From positions 372,001 to 436,000 of the forward strand of contig NZ_JACVEE010000002.1 in assembly GCF_015355755.1 (NCBI RefSeq): DNA of 64,000 nt, in the 5' to 3' direction. Below are positions 30,721 through 38,808 of the stretch, piece by piece (position 1 is the stretch's first letter; the number at the start of each line of letters is the position of its first letter). Under the pieces are notes generated by a model. That model had not been told where the DNA came from. It was given only the letters and a program-made list of their open reading frames with translations, and did no database searches. The stretch comes from Nocardia sp. XZ_19_385. GTDB taxonomy: Bacteria; Actinomycetota; Actinomycetes; Mycobacteriales; Mycobacteriaceae. The translations under genes and the position numbers were made by a program.

Positions 30721-30855
30721 TGTCACGGGAGGACTGTACCTATCTGACCCCGCAGCCCGGAGTCGGCGGAGCAATCACGCCGACTTACAAGGGATCCCGG
30801 CGTGACCGCGGGTGGCGGCTGTGTCCGTATATCGTTCTTACCCTGAATAGCGCTA

Positions 30856-30877
30856 AGGCCGGACTCTCGTCCGGCCT
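30856..30877 (-). terminator. Terminator after rpmG
   Basis: AGGCCGGAC-TCTC-GTCCGGCCT, 9-bp perfect stem, 29 bp beyond the rpmG stop; no U run. Confidence 0.65.
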
Positions 30878-30905
30878 CGAGCAGTTCTGGCTATGTCGTC
30901 CCGGG

Positions 30906-31076
30906 TTAGCGGGATTCCTTGTGGGCCCGGTGAACGTTGCAGTTCGGGCAGTACTTCTTGATCTCCAAGCGATCCGGGTCGTTGCGCCGGTTCTTCTTGG
31001 TGATGTAGTTGCGATGCTTGCACTCTTCGCAGGCCAAGGTGATCTTTGGCCGGACATCGGTGGACTTCGCGGCCAC
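30906..31076 (-). CDS. rpmG: 50S ribosomal protein L33
   Basis: 56 residues from a GTG ([19 protein letters not shown]), with GAAGGA 5 nt upstream. The zinc-binding (C+) form: CEEC at residues 16-19 and CPNC at 43-46, with the family core [22 protein letters not shown]. It ends HRAHKESR. Located between tRNA-Met and hadAB as rpmG2 is in mycobacteria. A C- paralogue is expected elsewhere and used under zinc limitation. Confidence 0.95.
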   Translation of the reverse strand: MAAKSTDVRPKITLACEECKHRNYITKKNRRNDPDRLEIKKYCPNCNVHRAHKESR

Positions 31077-31116
31077 GACATTCCTTCTTTCGCGTCAACC
31101 TAGCGGTCTGGGTTAA

Positions 31117-31192
31117 TGGTAGCGATGGCCGGACTTGAACCGGCGACACAACGATTATGAGTCGTTTGCTCTACCAACTGAGCTACACCGCC
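31117..31192 (-). tRNA. tRNA-Met (CAT anticodon)
   Basis: Minus strand, 73 nt plus an encoded CCA (31119-31117). Acceptor GGCGGTG/CATCGCT uses G-U pairs; D arm GCTCAGTTGGTAGAGC; anticodon CAT in ACTCATAA; T loop GGTTCAAGTCC. Elongator-type by the paired first base and D arm; a lysidine-modified tRNA-Ile cannot be fully excluded. Followed by rpmG. Confidence 0.9.
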
Positions 31193-31281
31193 ACGGGGCG
31201 TATTGCCATTGGTGCCGCACCCAGCCCCACATCGTGGGACACGATAGCGATGCCGATTCGGCCACCACCGGCAATCCGGCG

Positions 31282-31354
31282 AGCCCCCTAACGGAATCGA
31301 ACCGTTGACCTTTTCCTTACCATGGAAACGCTCTACCGACTGAGCTAAGGGGGC
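31282..31354 (-). tRNA. tRNA-Thr (GGT anticodon)
   Basis: Minus strand, 73 nt. Acceptor GCCCCCT/AGGGGGC, D arm GCTCAGTCGGTAGAGC, anticodon stem TTTCC/GGAAA around ATGGTAA gives GGT, T arm GGTTCGATTCC. CCA not encoded. Confidence 0.94.
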
Positions 31355-31514
31355 ATGACAGCATCCGCTCCGGGTCTTACTTACTGACTCGGCGCGGCGA
31401 AGTCTTGAACGAGATTACACACTCCCCGGTCGCACCTCCAAATCGTGAGGTCAGAGGTTGTTTCCGGCGAGTGTTCCGGCCACCGGCCGGGATCCGGGCC
31501 CTGGAACCAAGAAA

Positions 31515-31544
31515 CCCCCGCCGATCAATCAAGATCGACGGGGG
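31515..31544 (-). terminator. Terminator after tRNA-Tyr
   Basis: CCCCCG-C-CGATC (31515-31526) pairs with GATCG-A-CGGGGG (31533-31544) with one mismatch, 8 bp beyond tRNA-Tyr; the minus strand then reads TTTCTTGG. Confidence 0.78.
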
Positions 31545-31551
31545 CTTTCGG

Positions 31552-31634
31552 TGGCAGATGTAGGATTCGAACCTACGTAGGCTTTCACCGACAGATTTAC
31601 AGTCTGCTCCCATTGGCCGCTCGGGCAATCTGCC
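31552..31634 (-). tRNA. tRNA-Tyr (GTA anticodon)
   Basis: Minus strand, 83 nt, with the long variable arm of class II tRNAs. Acceptor GGCAGAT/ATCTGCC, anticodon loop CTGTAAA gives GTA, T arm GGTTCGAATCC, discriminator A. Has its own downstream terminator. Confidence 0.95.
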
Positions 31635-31835
31635 ATCACGCTAGGCGCGGTGACGAGAATACATCGAACCCGCACCCTCAATGCAAACCGGCTGCACAAC
31701 GCCGGTTTAGAGGGGCGCTTCGGGTGGCATCACCGTCCTGCCCGGCTACCCGTGCCGCGATGCGGCGGGACTACCGTCACGCTTCCGGGTACAACTAACG
31801 ATGTCCGGAAATCCCGTCAGGAACAGGAGCGCAGT

Positions 31836-32327
31836 GTGGCCGATTCGTCTTTCGATGTCGTCAGCAAGGTCGACCGGCAGGAGGTCGACAACGCCCTGCA
31901 TCAGGCGGAGAAGGAGCTGAACACCCGCTACGACTTCCGTGGCACCGGCGCCACGATCGAATGGTCCGGCGAGGAGAACATCGTGCTCACCGCCGAGGCG
32001 GAAGAGCGGGTCGTGGCCGCGCTCGATGTGTTCAAGGAGAAGCTGATCCGCCGCGATATCTCGCTCAAGGCGTTCGACGCCGGCGAACCGCAGGCCTCCG
32101 GCAAGCTCTACAAGATCACCGGCACGCTGGTGCAGGGTATCGACACCGAGCACGCCAAGAAGATCTCCAAGAAGATCCGCGACGAAGGCCCCAAGGGCGT
32201 CAAGGCGCAGATCCAGGGCGAGGAACTACGAGTCAGCAGCAAGAAGCGCGACGACCTGCAGGCCGTCATCTCGCTGCTGAAGGGCGAGGATTTCGGTATC
32301 GCACTGCAGTTCGTCAACTACCGATAG
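31836..32327 (+). CDS. YajQ-family nucleotide-binding protein
   Basis: 163 residues from the GTG at 31836 ([21 protein letters not shown]), with AGGAG 6 nt upstream; the frame upstream runs through tRNA-Tyr flank and is not coding. Family landmarks: [15 protein letters not shown], a middle [23 protein letters not shown], and the C-terminal [38 protein letters not shown]. YajQ proteins bind cyclic di-GMP or other nucleotides in some bacteria; the actinobacterial role is unclear. Its neighbour htpX is the same as in mycobacteria (Rv0566c-Rv0563). Confidence 0.92.
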   Translation: MADSSFDVVSKVDRQEVDNALHQAEKELNTRYDFRGTGATIEWSGEENIVLTAEAEERVVAALDVFKEKLIRRDISLKAFDAGEPQASGKLYKITGTLVQGIDTEHAKKISKKIRDEGPKGVKAQIQGEELRVSSKKRDDLQAVISLLKGEDFGIALQFVNYR

Positions 32328-32356
32328 ATGCGAAAACGGCTGGGCGGCTTGCGATT

Positions 32357-33238
32357 TCATTGATCTAGCGGGCCGCCCGCCAGTTCTTCCAGGCGGGCGA
32401 TGCGCTCGGCCATCGGCGGGTGGGTGGAGAACCAGCGCGCGGCGCGCTCACCGTTGCGGAACGGGTTGGCGATCATCAGGTGTGACTGGGTGGTCAGCTG
32501 TGGCTCCGGGGGCAGCGGAGCGGCCTGCACGCCACGCTCCAGCTTGCGCAGCGCCGACGCCAGGGCCAGTGGGTCACCGGTCAATTCGGCGCCCGACTGA
32601 TCGGCCTGGAACTCCCGGGAGCGGGAAACGGCCAGCCGCACCAGGGTCGCCGCGATCGGGCCCAGAAGTGAGATCAAAAGCACACCGAGGACATTCGGAC
32701 CGCCGCCGTTGTCGCGGTTGCCGCCGAACATCGACGCGAAGAACGCCAGATTCGCCAGGCCGGAAATGACGGCGGCGAGCGCGCCCGCGATCGAGGAGAT
32801 CAGGATGTCGCGGTTGTAGACGTGCGACAGCTCGTGCCCGAGCACCGCGCGCAGTTCCCGCTCGTCCAGGATCTGCAGGATGCCGCTGGTACAGCAGACC
32901 GCGGCGTGCCGCGGACTGCGGCCGGTGGCGAAGGCGTTAGGGGCATTGGTCGGCGAGATGTAGAGCCGCGGCATGGGCTGGCGCGCGGTGGTCGCGAGCT
33001 CGCGCACGATGCGGTAGATAACGGGCGCTTCCAGCTCGCTCACCGGCTGTGCGTGCATGGCCTTCAACGCGAGCTTGTCGCTGTTGAAGTAGGCGTAGGC
33101 GTTGGTGCCGACGGCGATCAGAATGGCGATGATCAAGATCGTCGGACTGCGGAACATGGCCCCGGCGAACACGATCAGCGCCGAAAGCCCGACCATCAAC
33201 CCGAAGGTCTTCAAGCCGTTCGCATACCCGCCGTGCAT
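32357..33238 (-). CDS. htpX: Membrane metalloprotease HtpX
   Basis: 293 residues, M48 family. Two N-terminal membrane helices ([36 protein letters not shown]), the zinc motif HELSH in [13 protein letters not shown] with the third ligand in [10 protein letters not shown], and two further helices ([37 protein letters not shown]). It degrades damaged membrane proteins in the cytoplasmic membrane. Convergent with the YajQ gene 29 bp away. Confidence 0.94.
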   Translation of the reverse strand: MHGGYANGLKTFGLMVGLSALIVFAGAMFRSPTILIIAILIAVGTNAYAYFNSDKLALKAMHAQPVSELEAPVIYRIVRELATTARQPMPRLYISPTNAPNAFATGRSPRHAAVCCTSGILQILDERELRAVLGHELSHVYNRDILISSIAGALAAVISGLANLAFFASMFGGNRDNGGGPNVLGVLLISLLGPIAATLVRLAVSRSREFQADQSGAELTGDPLALASALRKLERGVQAAPLPPEPQLTTQSHLMIANPFRNGERAARWFSTHPPMAERIARLEELAGGPLDQ

Positions 33239-33329
33239 AGGTCTCCCTCGCCGCTCCCCCAGTTCCGTCCCTGCCCTTACAGCAGTTCAAACGATAGAAA
33301 GGGTGGGCGAGTTCCGCCGGAGATGTGGG

Positions 33330-34352
33330 CTATCCGACGCGCTCGATGGTGTAGCGGACGAGTCGCTGCAGGGCGTCGTTGGCGGGGCCGGCGGGCAGGG
33401 CGGACAGTTCGGCGTGCGCGACGTCGGCGTAGCCCTGCAGCTTCTCCTTGGCCAGCACCATGCCGCGGGAGCGGCCGAGCAGAGCCAGGGCCTCGTCTAC
33501 CTCGGCGTCGGTCTCCAGCGGACGGGCCAGCAGCGCACGCAGGCGGTCGCCGTCGGCGCCTTCCTCGCGCAGCGCGTACAGCACCGGCAGCGTGTGCACG
33601 CCCTCGCGCAGGTCGGTGCCGGGAGTCTTGCCGGACTGCTCGGCGGCCGAGGAGATGTCGATGATGTCGTCGGAGATCTGGAAGGCGGTGCCGACGGCGT
33701 CGCCCAGGCGGGCCAGGCGTTCGACGTGGTCGGTGTCGGCGCCGGAGAAGGTGCCGCCGAAACGGCCGGACGCGGCGATCAGCGAACCCGTCTTCTCCCA
33801 GACCACGCGCAGGTAGTGCTCGACCGGATCCTGGGATTCGCGGGCGCCCATGGTTTCCCGCATCTGGCCGGTGACCAGTTCGGCGAAGGTCTCGGCGATG
33901 ATGCGCACCGCGTCCGGGCCCAGGGTGGAGGTCAGGCGGGAGGCGTGCGCGAACAGGTAGTCGCCGGCGAGGATCGCGATGCTGTTGCCCCAGCGGGAAT
34001 TAACGCTCACGGCGCCGCGGCGCATCGGAGCCTCGTCCATCACGTCGTCGTGGTACAGGGTGGCCAGGTGCACGAGTTCGACGACGGTGCCCGCGGTGAT
34101 CAGCGCGGGGTCGGTCGGGTTCGGGCCGAGCTGGCCGGTGAGGATGGTGAACAGCGGGCGGAAGCGCTTGCCGCCGGCCTTGGCCAGGTGCAGCGCGGCT
34201 TCCTGGAGGAAGTCCTCGCCGTCGGACAGCTCGTCGATGAGGAGTTTTTCGACCTGCTCCAGGCCGTTGCGCACAGTGCCAGCGAGCTCGAGGTCGCCGA
34301 GGTCGACCCCCGCCACCACCGTATTCTGCTCATCCACAGCCGATGTGCTCAT
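33330..34352 (-). CDS. Trans-polyprenyl diphosphate synthase (GrcC1-like)
   Basis: 340 residues from the ATG at 34352 (MSTSAVDEQNTVVAGVDLGD), with GGGAGAAG just upstream. Both Asp-rich motifs are intact: HLATLYHDDVMDEAPMRRG (about 95) and FQISDDIIDISS (about 215); GGKRFRPLF provides the IPP-binding Lys-Arg. Orthologous in sequence and position to M. tuberculosis GrcC1 (Rv0562), which makes the polyprenyl chain of menaquinone. Divergent from menJ, in keeping with a joint role. Confidence 0.92.
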   Translation of the reverse strand: MSTSAVDEQNTVVAGVDLGDLELAGTVRNGLEQVEKLLIDELSDGEDFLQEAALHLAKAGGKRFRPLFTILTGQLGPNPTDPALITAGTVVELVHLATLYHDDVMDEAPMRRGAVSVNSRWGNSIAILAGDYLFAHASRLTSTLGPDAVRIIAETFAELVTGQMRETMGARESQDPVEHYLRVVWEKTGSLIAASGRFGGTFSGADTDHVERLARLGDAVGTAFQISDDIIDISSAAEQSGKTPGTDLREGVHTLPVLYALREEGADGDRLRALLARPLETDAEVDEALALLGRSRGMVLAKEKLQGYADVAHAELSALPAGPANDALQRLVRYTIERVG

Positions 34353-34555
34353 TTCTTCTCCCAGCGATGCGTCCGACCCCACGGTAAGAACCTAGCGTGT
34401 ACCAGCCACGCGGCCCCATGAACACCGTCACTATGTGGTGCACCAACCAGCCTTCCATATCCGGTGCACGCGACGTGGCTCGGCCGCGCCGGATTCGCCG
34501 TGTTCGCGGGCACACCGCGTCGACATGAACATGACGGTCCTGCAAGTATTGGGCC

Positions 34556-35815
34556 ATGGGTTCACCGGATGTCACCCCCGCTGGCGCGCTGCCCAACCGG
34601 ACCGAAGTTCTGGTTGTCGGCGCGGGCCCGGCCGGTTCGGCCGCGGCGGCCTGGGCCGCGCGGGCGGGCCGCGAGGTGCTGCTGATCGATTCCGCCGTGT
34701 TCCCCAGGGACAAGACCTGCGGCGACGGGCTGACTCCCCGCGCGACCAAAGAGCTCGAGCATCTCGGTCTCGGCGACTGGGTGCGCGCACACACCGTGAA
34801 CCACGGTCTGCGGATGACCGGTTTCGGTCGCGAGGCCCTGCTGCCCTGGCCCGACGGCTCCTTCCCGACGTACGGAAGTGCCGTTCCGCGAACCGAACTC
34901 GACGACAAGCTGCGCGAGACGGCGGTGAAGTCCGGGGCCGGGATGCTGGACGGTACGAAGGTGATCGATGTCACCCGCGAGGGCGATCGGGTCACCGGGG
35001 TGACGGTGCAGACCGCTGCGGGTACGCGCGCGATCGAGTGCACGACACTGGTCGTCGCCGATGGCGTGCGCTCCCCCATCGGCAAGAAGCTCGGCCGGAC
35101 CTGGCATCGGCAATACGCCTACGGGACCGCGGCGCGCGCCTACATCAAGTCCGCGCGCAGCGACGATCAGTGGATCACCTCGCATTTGGAGCTGCGGGAC
35201 GCCGAGAACAATCTGGTGCCCGGCTACGGGTGGGTGTTCCCGCTCGGCAACGGTGAGGTGAACATCGGCGTCGGGTCGCTGGCCACCGAGGCACGGCCCT
35301 CGCACATCGCGTTGAAACCGCTACTGCAGCACTACACTTCGCAACGCTTCGAGGAATGGGGCTTCGAAGGAGAGCTGCGCGCGGTCGCTTCGGCGCTGCT
35401 GCCGATGGGTGGCGCGGTGTCGAATGTGGCTGGACGCAACTGGGTGCTCATCGGTGACGCGGCCGGTTGTGTGAATCCGCTCAACGGCGAGGGCATCGAC
35501 TACGGGCTCGAGGGCGGGCACATGCTGTCCGAGCTGCTCGACGAACCCGACTTCACGCACATCTGGCCGGAACTGCTGCGGGCCCGCTACGGGCGGACCT
35601 TCTCCGCGGCCCGGCGGATCGCGGGCCTGGCCACCCACCCGCGCATGGTGCCGCTCGGCGGCCCGCCGGTGATGCGGTCGAAGTACCTGCAGCGCACCGC
35701 CGTTCGCGTGATGGGCAACCTCGTCACCGACGAGGACCTGGATATCACCGCCCGCGCCTGGCGCTTGGCCGGGCGAGCCTCTATGCGTTCCGACGAGTTG
35801 CCCCCCTTCGCCTGA
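34556..35815 (+). CDS. menJ: Menaquinone isoprenyl-chain reductase MenJ (geranylgeranyl reductase family)
   Basis: 419 residues. FAD-binding Rossmann motif VVGAGPAGSAAAAWAARAGREVLLIDS at 19-45, the family signature DKTCGDGLTPRA, and the second FAD motif GRNWVLIGDAAGCVNPLNGEGIDYGLEGG at about 294-322. It matches Rv0561c, which saturates one isoprene unit of menaquinone-9 in the membrane. It lies opposite the polyprenyl synthase gene. An AraC gene begins on the last base of its stop codon. Confidence 0.9.
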   Translation: MGSPDVTPAGALPNRTEVLVVGAGPAGSAAAAWAARAGREVLLIDSAVFPRDKTCGDGLTPRATKELEHLGLGDWVRAHTVNHGLRMTGFGREALLPWPDGSFPTYGSAVPRTELDDKLRETAVKSGAGMLDGTKVIDVTREGDRVTGVTVQTAAGTRAIECTTLVVADGVRSPIGKKLGRTWHRQYAYGTAARAYIKSARSDDQWITSHLELRDAENNLVPGYGWVFPLGNGEVNIGVGSLATEARPSHIALKPLLQHYTSQRFEEWGFEGELRAVASALLPMGGAVSNVAGRNWVLIGDAAGCVNPLNGEGIDYGLEGGHMLSELLDEPDFTHIWPELLRARYGRTFSAARRIAGLATHPRMVPLGGPPVMRSKYLQRTAVRVMGNLVTDEDLDITARAWRLAGRASMRSDELPPFA

Positions 35816-36234
35816 TGTCCGGCCTGCCCGCGCTCTATTTGCTCCCACACCTGCGGCGGGCGCGGGATCTGGCGGACCGGAACTACGCGGAGCCCCTCGA
35901 TCTGGACGAATTAGCCTCCGCCGCAGGAATTTCCAAGTTTCATTTTCTGCGCGCGTTCACCGCGGTGTACGGCAAGACGCCCGCGGTCTACCTGGCCGAG
36001 CGGCGCATCGAGCGGGCCCAGGACCTGCTGCGCGCCACCAACCTGACAGTCACCGAGATCTGCATGCTGGTCGGTTACAGCAGCCTCGGTTCGTTCAGTA
36101 GCAAGTTCCGGCAGCTGGTCGGCGTCAGTCCCTCGGAGTATCAGGCCGAGTTCGCCCACGGCGCTCCGCACATCCCCGGATGCTTTATTTTCATGCACGG
36201 GCTATCGGATCGGAAACCAGAACCGGGGTCATGA
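35815..36234 (+). CDS. AraC-family transcriptional regulator (short, HTH only)
   Basis: 139 residues; ATG overlaps the menJ stop by one base (TGATG), and a longer frame inside menJ is spurious. The double HTH of AraC spans about 12-110: ARDLADRNYAEPLDLDELASAAGISKFHFLRAFTAVYGKTPAVYL and VTEICMLVGYSSLGSFSSKFRQLVGVSPSEY. No sensor domain; the C-terminal 28 residues (FAHGAPHIPGCFIFMHGLSDRKPEPGS) are a tail often found in AraC proteins beside VOC genes. It probably controls the VOC gene downstream. Confidence 0.87.
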   Translation: MSGLPALYLLPHLRRARDLADRNYAEPLDLDELASAAGISKFHFLRAFTAVYGKTPAVYLAERRIERAQDLLRATNLTVTEICMLVGYSSLGSFSSKFRQLVGVSPSEYQAEFAHGAPHIPGCFIFMHGLSDRKPEPGS

Positions 36235-36301
36235 TCCGGCGCTTTCGGAACTGCGCAATTTCGGAGAAGCCGCAGGCGGTCCGGGCAAATAGCCTGGACG
36301 C

Positions 36302-36760
36302 ATGACGACAATTACGAACGTTTCGCTGGTTACGGTCTATGTGAACGATCAGACCGAGGCCAAGCAGTGGTACGTGGACAAGCTGGGGTTCGTGGAGACC
36401 AGCGACGTCACCATGGGCGAGAACGGGTTCCGCTGGGTGACGGTGGCGCAGCCGGACCATCTCGAACTCCAGGTGACCTTGATGGAGCCCGGGCCGCCGC
36501 TGGACGACAATCTGGCCGAGGCGATCCGGCGGGCACTGGCCAACGGCACGCACGGAGCTTTGGGGCTGCAGACCGAGAACTGTCAGAAGGCATTCGAGGA
36601 GCTGACCGCGAAGGGCGTGGAATTCGTGCAGCCGCCGGCCGAGCGGCCCTACGGCACCGAGGCGGTCATCCGGGACAACTCCGGCAACTGGCTGGTGCTG
36701 GTGGAGCCGAAGGACTTCGACGTGAAGACAATGACCGATTACGAGCCCTGCCCGGAGTAG
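36302..36760 (+). CDS. VOC (glyoxalase/bleomycin-resistance) family protein
   Basis: 152 residues with two beta-alpha-beta-beta-beta units: NVSLVTVYVNDQTEAKQWYVDKLGFVETSDVTMGENGFRWVTVA and LGLQTENCQKAFEELTAKGVEFVQPPAERPYGTEAVIRDNSGNWLVLVEP. A metal-binding Glu is present in each half. The substrate is unknown. It follows a short AraC gene, a frequent pair. Confidence 0.88.
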   Translation: MTTITNVSLVTVYVNDQTEAKQWYVDKLGFVETSDVTMGENGFRWVTVAQPDHLELQVTLMEPGPPLDDNLAEAIRRALANGTHGALGLQTENCQKAFEELTAKGVEFVQPPAERPYGTEAVIRDNSGNWLVLVEPKDFDVKTMTDYEPCPE

Positions 36761-36772
36761 CCGGAAACGAAT

Positions 36773-36803
36773 GCGCCGGGGCTCGTCGTTGAGCACCCGG
36801 CGC
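36773..36803. terminator. Bidirectional terminator between VOC and DUF2505 genes
   Basis: GCGCCGGG-GCTC pairs with GAGC-CCCGGCGC (one bulged A), a 12-bp stem with a 6-nt loop in a convergent gap. Confidence 0.7.
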
Positions 36804-36825
36804 GTCAGTCAGCGGATGCGGCAAC

Positions 36826-37332
36826 TCAGGCGTTGGCCTGGCTGGCCACCCACTCCTGCATGAACTCACGCTCGCTGTTGAGCACGCGGTGCAGCAGCTG
36901 CTCGGCCAGCGGCTCGATGGCGCCGCCGACCAGCGGGACCTTCACATCGACGGTGCCGACGACCTCGATCTCCGAACCCTCGGCGGTCGGGCGCATTTCG
37001 TAGGCGCCCGACATCTCGCTGTTGATGCCGCCGGTCGCGGCTTCCAGGGTGCCCCGGGCGATCTCGCCGTCGAGGCGCCCCCAGTTGTCGGTGCGCGAGA
37101 ACATGAGTTCGCTCTTGAGCACCTTGGTCACCAGGCTCGGAATCTTGTCGTCGCTGGCCTTTTCGGTCATGTGGATGCGAATGGTGCCCGCACCGTCGGG
37201 ATGCGTGAGATCGATGGTGGCAGTCGTCGCTTCGGCGAACCGGGCCTGCCAGGCGTTGTCGTCGGTAAGTGCCCGGTGAAGATCTTCGACCGGGATGCTG
37301 TAGGGCACGGTGAAGCTGAATTTTCGGGACAT
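36826..37332 (-). CDS. DUF2505 family protein
   Basis: 168 residues, starting MSRKFSFTVPYSIPVEDLHRALTDDNAWQARF. SRPBCC-like fold predicted from the central strands and C-terminal helix (VGGAIEPLAEQLLHRVLNSEREFMQEWVA). DUF2505 is largely confined to Mycobacteriales and has no known function. It is divergent from the DUF3592 gene, 40 bp away. Confidence 0.85.
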   Translation of the reverse strand: MSRKFSFTVPYSIPVEDLHRALTDDNAWQARFAEATTATIDLTHPDGAGTIRIHMTEKASDDKIPSLVTKVLKSELMFSRTDNWGRLDGEIARGTLEAATGGINSEMSGAYEMRPTAEGSEIEVVGTVDVKVPLVGGAIEPLAEQLLHRVLNSEREFMQEWVASQANA

Positions 37333-37372
37333 GGGCGCACAGGTTAGTTGAGGTGCTCAGTAGGCTGGATTG

Positions 37373-37852
37373 GTGTCGGAAACCAAGCGGTCTGAAGCAT
37401 CGCGTAGCGATTCCGTTGCGCGCGATGTCCGTCTGCGCCGGACCTGTACCGCCGCACTCGCCACGGCGACGGTGATCAGTGTGCTGATGGTTCTACTGGT
37501 GCTCGCCGCGTGGCGTGACGACTATCTGATCAGCTCCGACAAGGGCACCACCACGGCCGAGGTGCTGTCGGCGGGCCGGTTGCGTTCGGCGGTCAGTTAT
37601 GTGACGCCGGACGGGAAGAACCACAACCCGAAGGTCGGCGTGCTGTACCCGACCAATCTCACCGCGGGTGAGCGGATCAAGGTCGAGTACAGCCGCGAGG
37701 ATCCCGATCTGGTCCGAGTCGCGGGCCGGGACGCGCGGGTCGCGCTGCTGCCCGCGGCATCGGTGATTGTGGTGGCCTGGGGTGTGGCGCTGCCCGTCGT
37801 CTGGGTGATCCGGCGAATGCGGCGCCGGGCTACTGCGCCCACGGCGGGCTGA
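37373..37852 (+). CDS. DUF3592-type membrane protein
   Basis: 159 residues from the GTG at 37373; a TTG three bases earlier is an alternative. Two membrane helices (AALATATVISVLMVLLVLAAW; ALLPAASVIVVAWGVALPVVWVIRR) flank an extracytoplasmic beta domain with TTTAEVLSAGRLRSAVSYVTPDGKNH and TAGERIKVEYSREDPDLVRVAGRD, the DUF3592 pattern. Function unknown. Its last 23 bp overlap the end of the convergent cupin gene. Confidence 0.8.
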   Translation: MSETKRSEASRSDSVARDVRLRRTCTAALATATVISVLMVLLVLAAWRDDYLISSDKGTTTAEVLSAGRLRSAVSYVTPDGKNHNPKVGVLYPTNLTAGERIKVEYSREDPDLVRVAGRDARVALLPAASVIVVAWGVALPVVWVIRRMRRRATAPTAG

Positions 37853-38195
37853 GCTTGCTGCCGTCGGCCATCGTGGCCTGGAAACCCGCGGGAATCGCGA
37901 TGTGCGCGACCGCGGGCTCGTCGCCCGGGTTGCCGACCGCGATCGGGCTGCCCGCGGGCACGACGAGCGCGTCACCCGCGTTGAGCAGCTGGCCGCTGAT
38001 CTCCAGCTGACCCGAGATCAGCATGAAGACCTCGTCCCGGTCGAGGACGTGGGCCGCACCGGTTTCCTGGTTCGGCGGCACGGTGAGCCGCCAGGTGCAG
38101 AGCTGCGCCGAGCCGCGACTCGGTGATGCCATACCACTGAACTGGGCGTGGGGTAGGTCGAATCGGGGGGCGTCGGCGGCGGTGATGAGGTGCAT
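37830..38195 (-). CDS. Cupin domain protein
   Basis: 121 residues from the ATG at 38195, with AGGAG 4 nt upstream; the larger frame covering the MarR gene is rejected. A single cupin with motif 1 around GAAHVLDRDEVFMLISGQLEI and motif 2 around PVGNPGDEPAVAHIAIPAG (weak metal His set). Substrate unknown. It is divergent from a MarR gene with two operators between them, so it is probably repressed by that regulator. Confidence 0.86.
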   Translation of the reverse strand: MHLITAADAPRFDLPHAQFSGMASPSRGSAQLCTWRLTVPPNQETGAAHVLDRDEVFMLISGQLEISGQLLNAGDALVVPAGSPIAVGNPGDEPAVAHIAIPAGFQATMADGSKLSPPWAQ

Positions 38196-38212
38196 ATATC
38201 TCCTGAAATAGA

Positions 38213-38238
38213 CAAGTTCACTTGAACAAGTTGACTTG
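38213..38238. promoter_or_regulatory. Tandem MarR operators between cupin and marR genes
   Basis: Two perfect 12-bp inverted repeats, CAAGTTCACTTG (38213-38224) and CAAGTTGACTTG (38227-38238), centre to centre 14 bp, in the 57-bp divergent gap. A TATCAT box (38241-38246) lies 6 bp before the marR ATG at 38253, so the site overlaps the marR promoter and very likely the cupin promoter. Confidence 0.72.
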
Positions 38239-38252
38239 ACTATCATGGCGGC

Positions 38253-38720
38253 ATGACTCGTTCCGCGCAAGACCTGGATTTGGGAATTCTGCTCGGCCTC
38301 GGCTACCAGCATTTCGTGCACGAGATGCGAGAAGCCCTGGCCGAAAAAGGCTTCGGTGACGCCGGGCCGTCCTACGGCTACGTCTTCCGCAGTCTCGACC
38401 TGCGCGCGATGAACATCAGCGAGCTCGCCGACCGGCTCACGATCACCAAGCAGGGCGCGGCGCAGTTGGTCGACGAGATGGAGAAACGCGGTTACGTGGA
38501 ACGCCGGCCCGACCCCGGCGACCGCCGGGCGAAGCTGCTCTACCTCAGCGACAAGGGCAACAACGCACTCGCCGCCGCCCGGCGGTTCCACCGCGATCTG
38601 GAGCGCAAGCTGGTCAAGGCACACGGCGCGGAGGCGGTGCGCACCCTGCGCACGCTGCTGGAAGCGATCACCACACCGGAGAATCTGGCCGACCCGCGGT
38701 GGCGGGCGCCCCACATCTGA
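38253..38720 (+). CDS. MarR-family transcriptional regulator
   Basis: 155 residues. Winged helix at about 48-110: MNISELADRLTITKQGAAQLVDEMEKRGYVERRPDPGDRRAKLLYLSDKG, the classic MarR DNA-binding segment. The ATG lies 6 nt after a TATCAT -10 box, so the mRNA is likely leaderless or has a very short leader. It probably represses itself and the divergent cupin gene through the twin CAAGT-N2-ACTTG sites. Ligand unknown. Confidence 0.92.
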   Translation: MTRSAQDLDLGILLGLGYQHFVHEMREALAEKGFGDAGPSYGYVFRSLDLRAMNISELADRLTITKQGAAQLVDEMEKRGYVERRPDPGDRRAKLLYLSDKGNNALAAARRFHRDLERKLVKAHGAEAVRTLRTLLEAITTPENLADPRWRAPHI

Positions 38721-38808
38721 GCGGGCTCGTCGATAAGTTCGCCGGAACTTTCCATGGGCTTCACGTCGGCGTCGGGGCCCGGCGCGCTGGGCCGGTCAGG
38801 CTGAGCTG

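Noticed and set aside
31377..31628. 83-residue minus-strand frame over the tRNA-Thr/Tyr region
   Set aside because: It covers the tRNA-Tyr gene and its terminator; no protein similarity.
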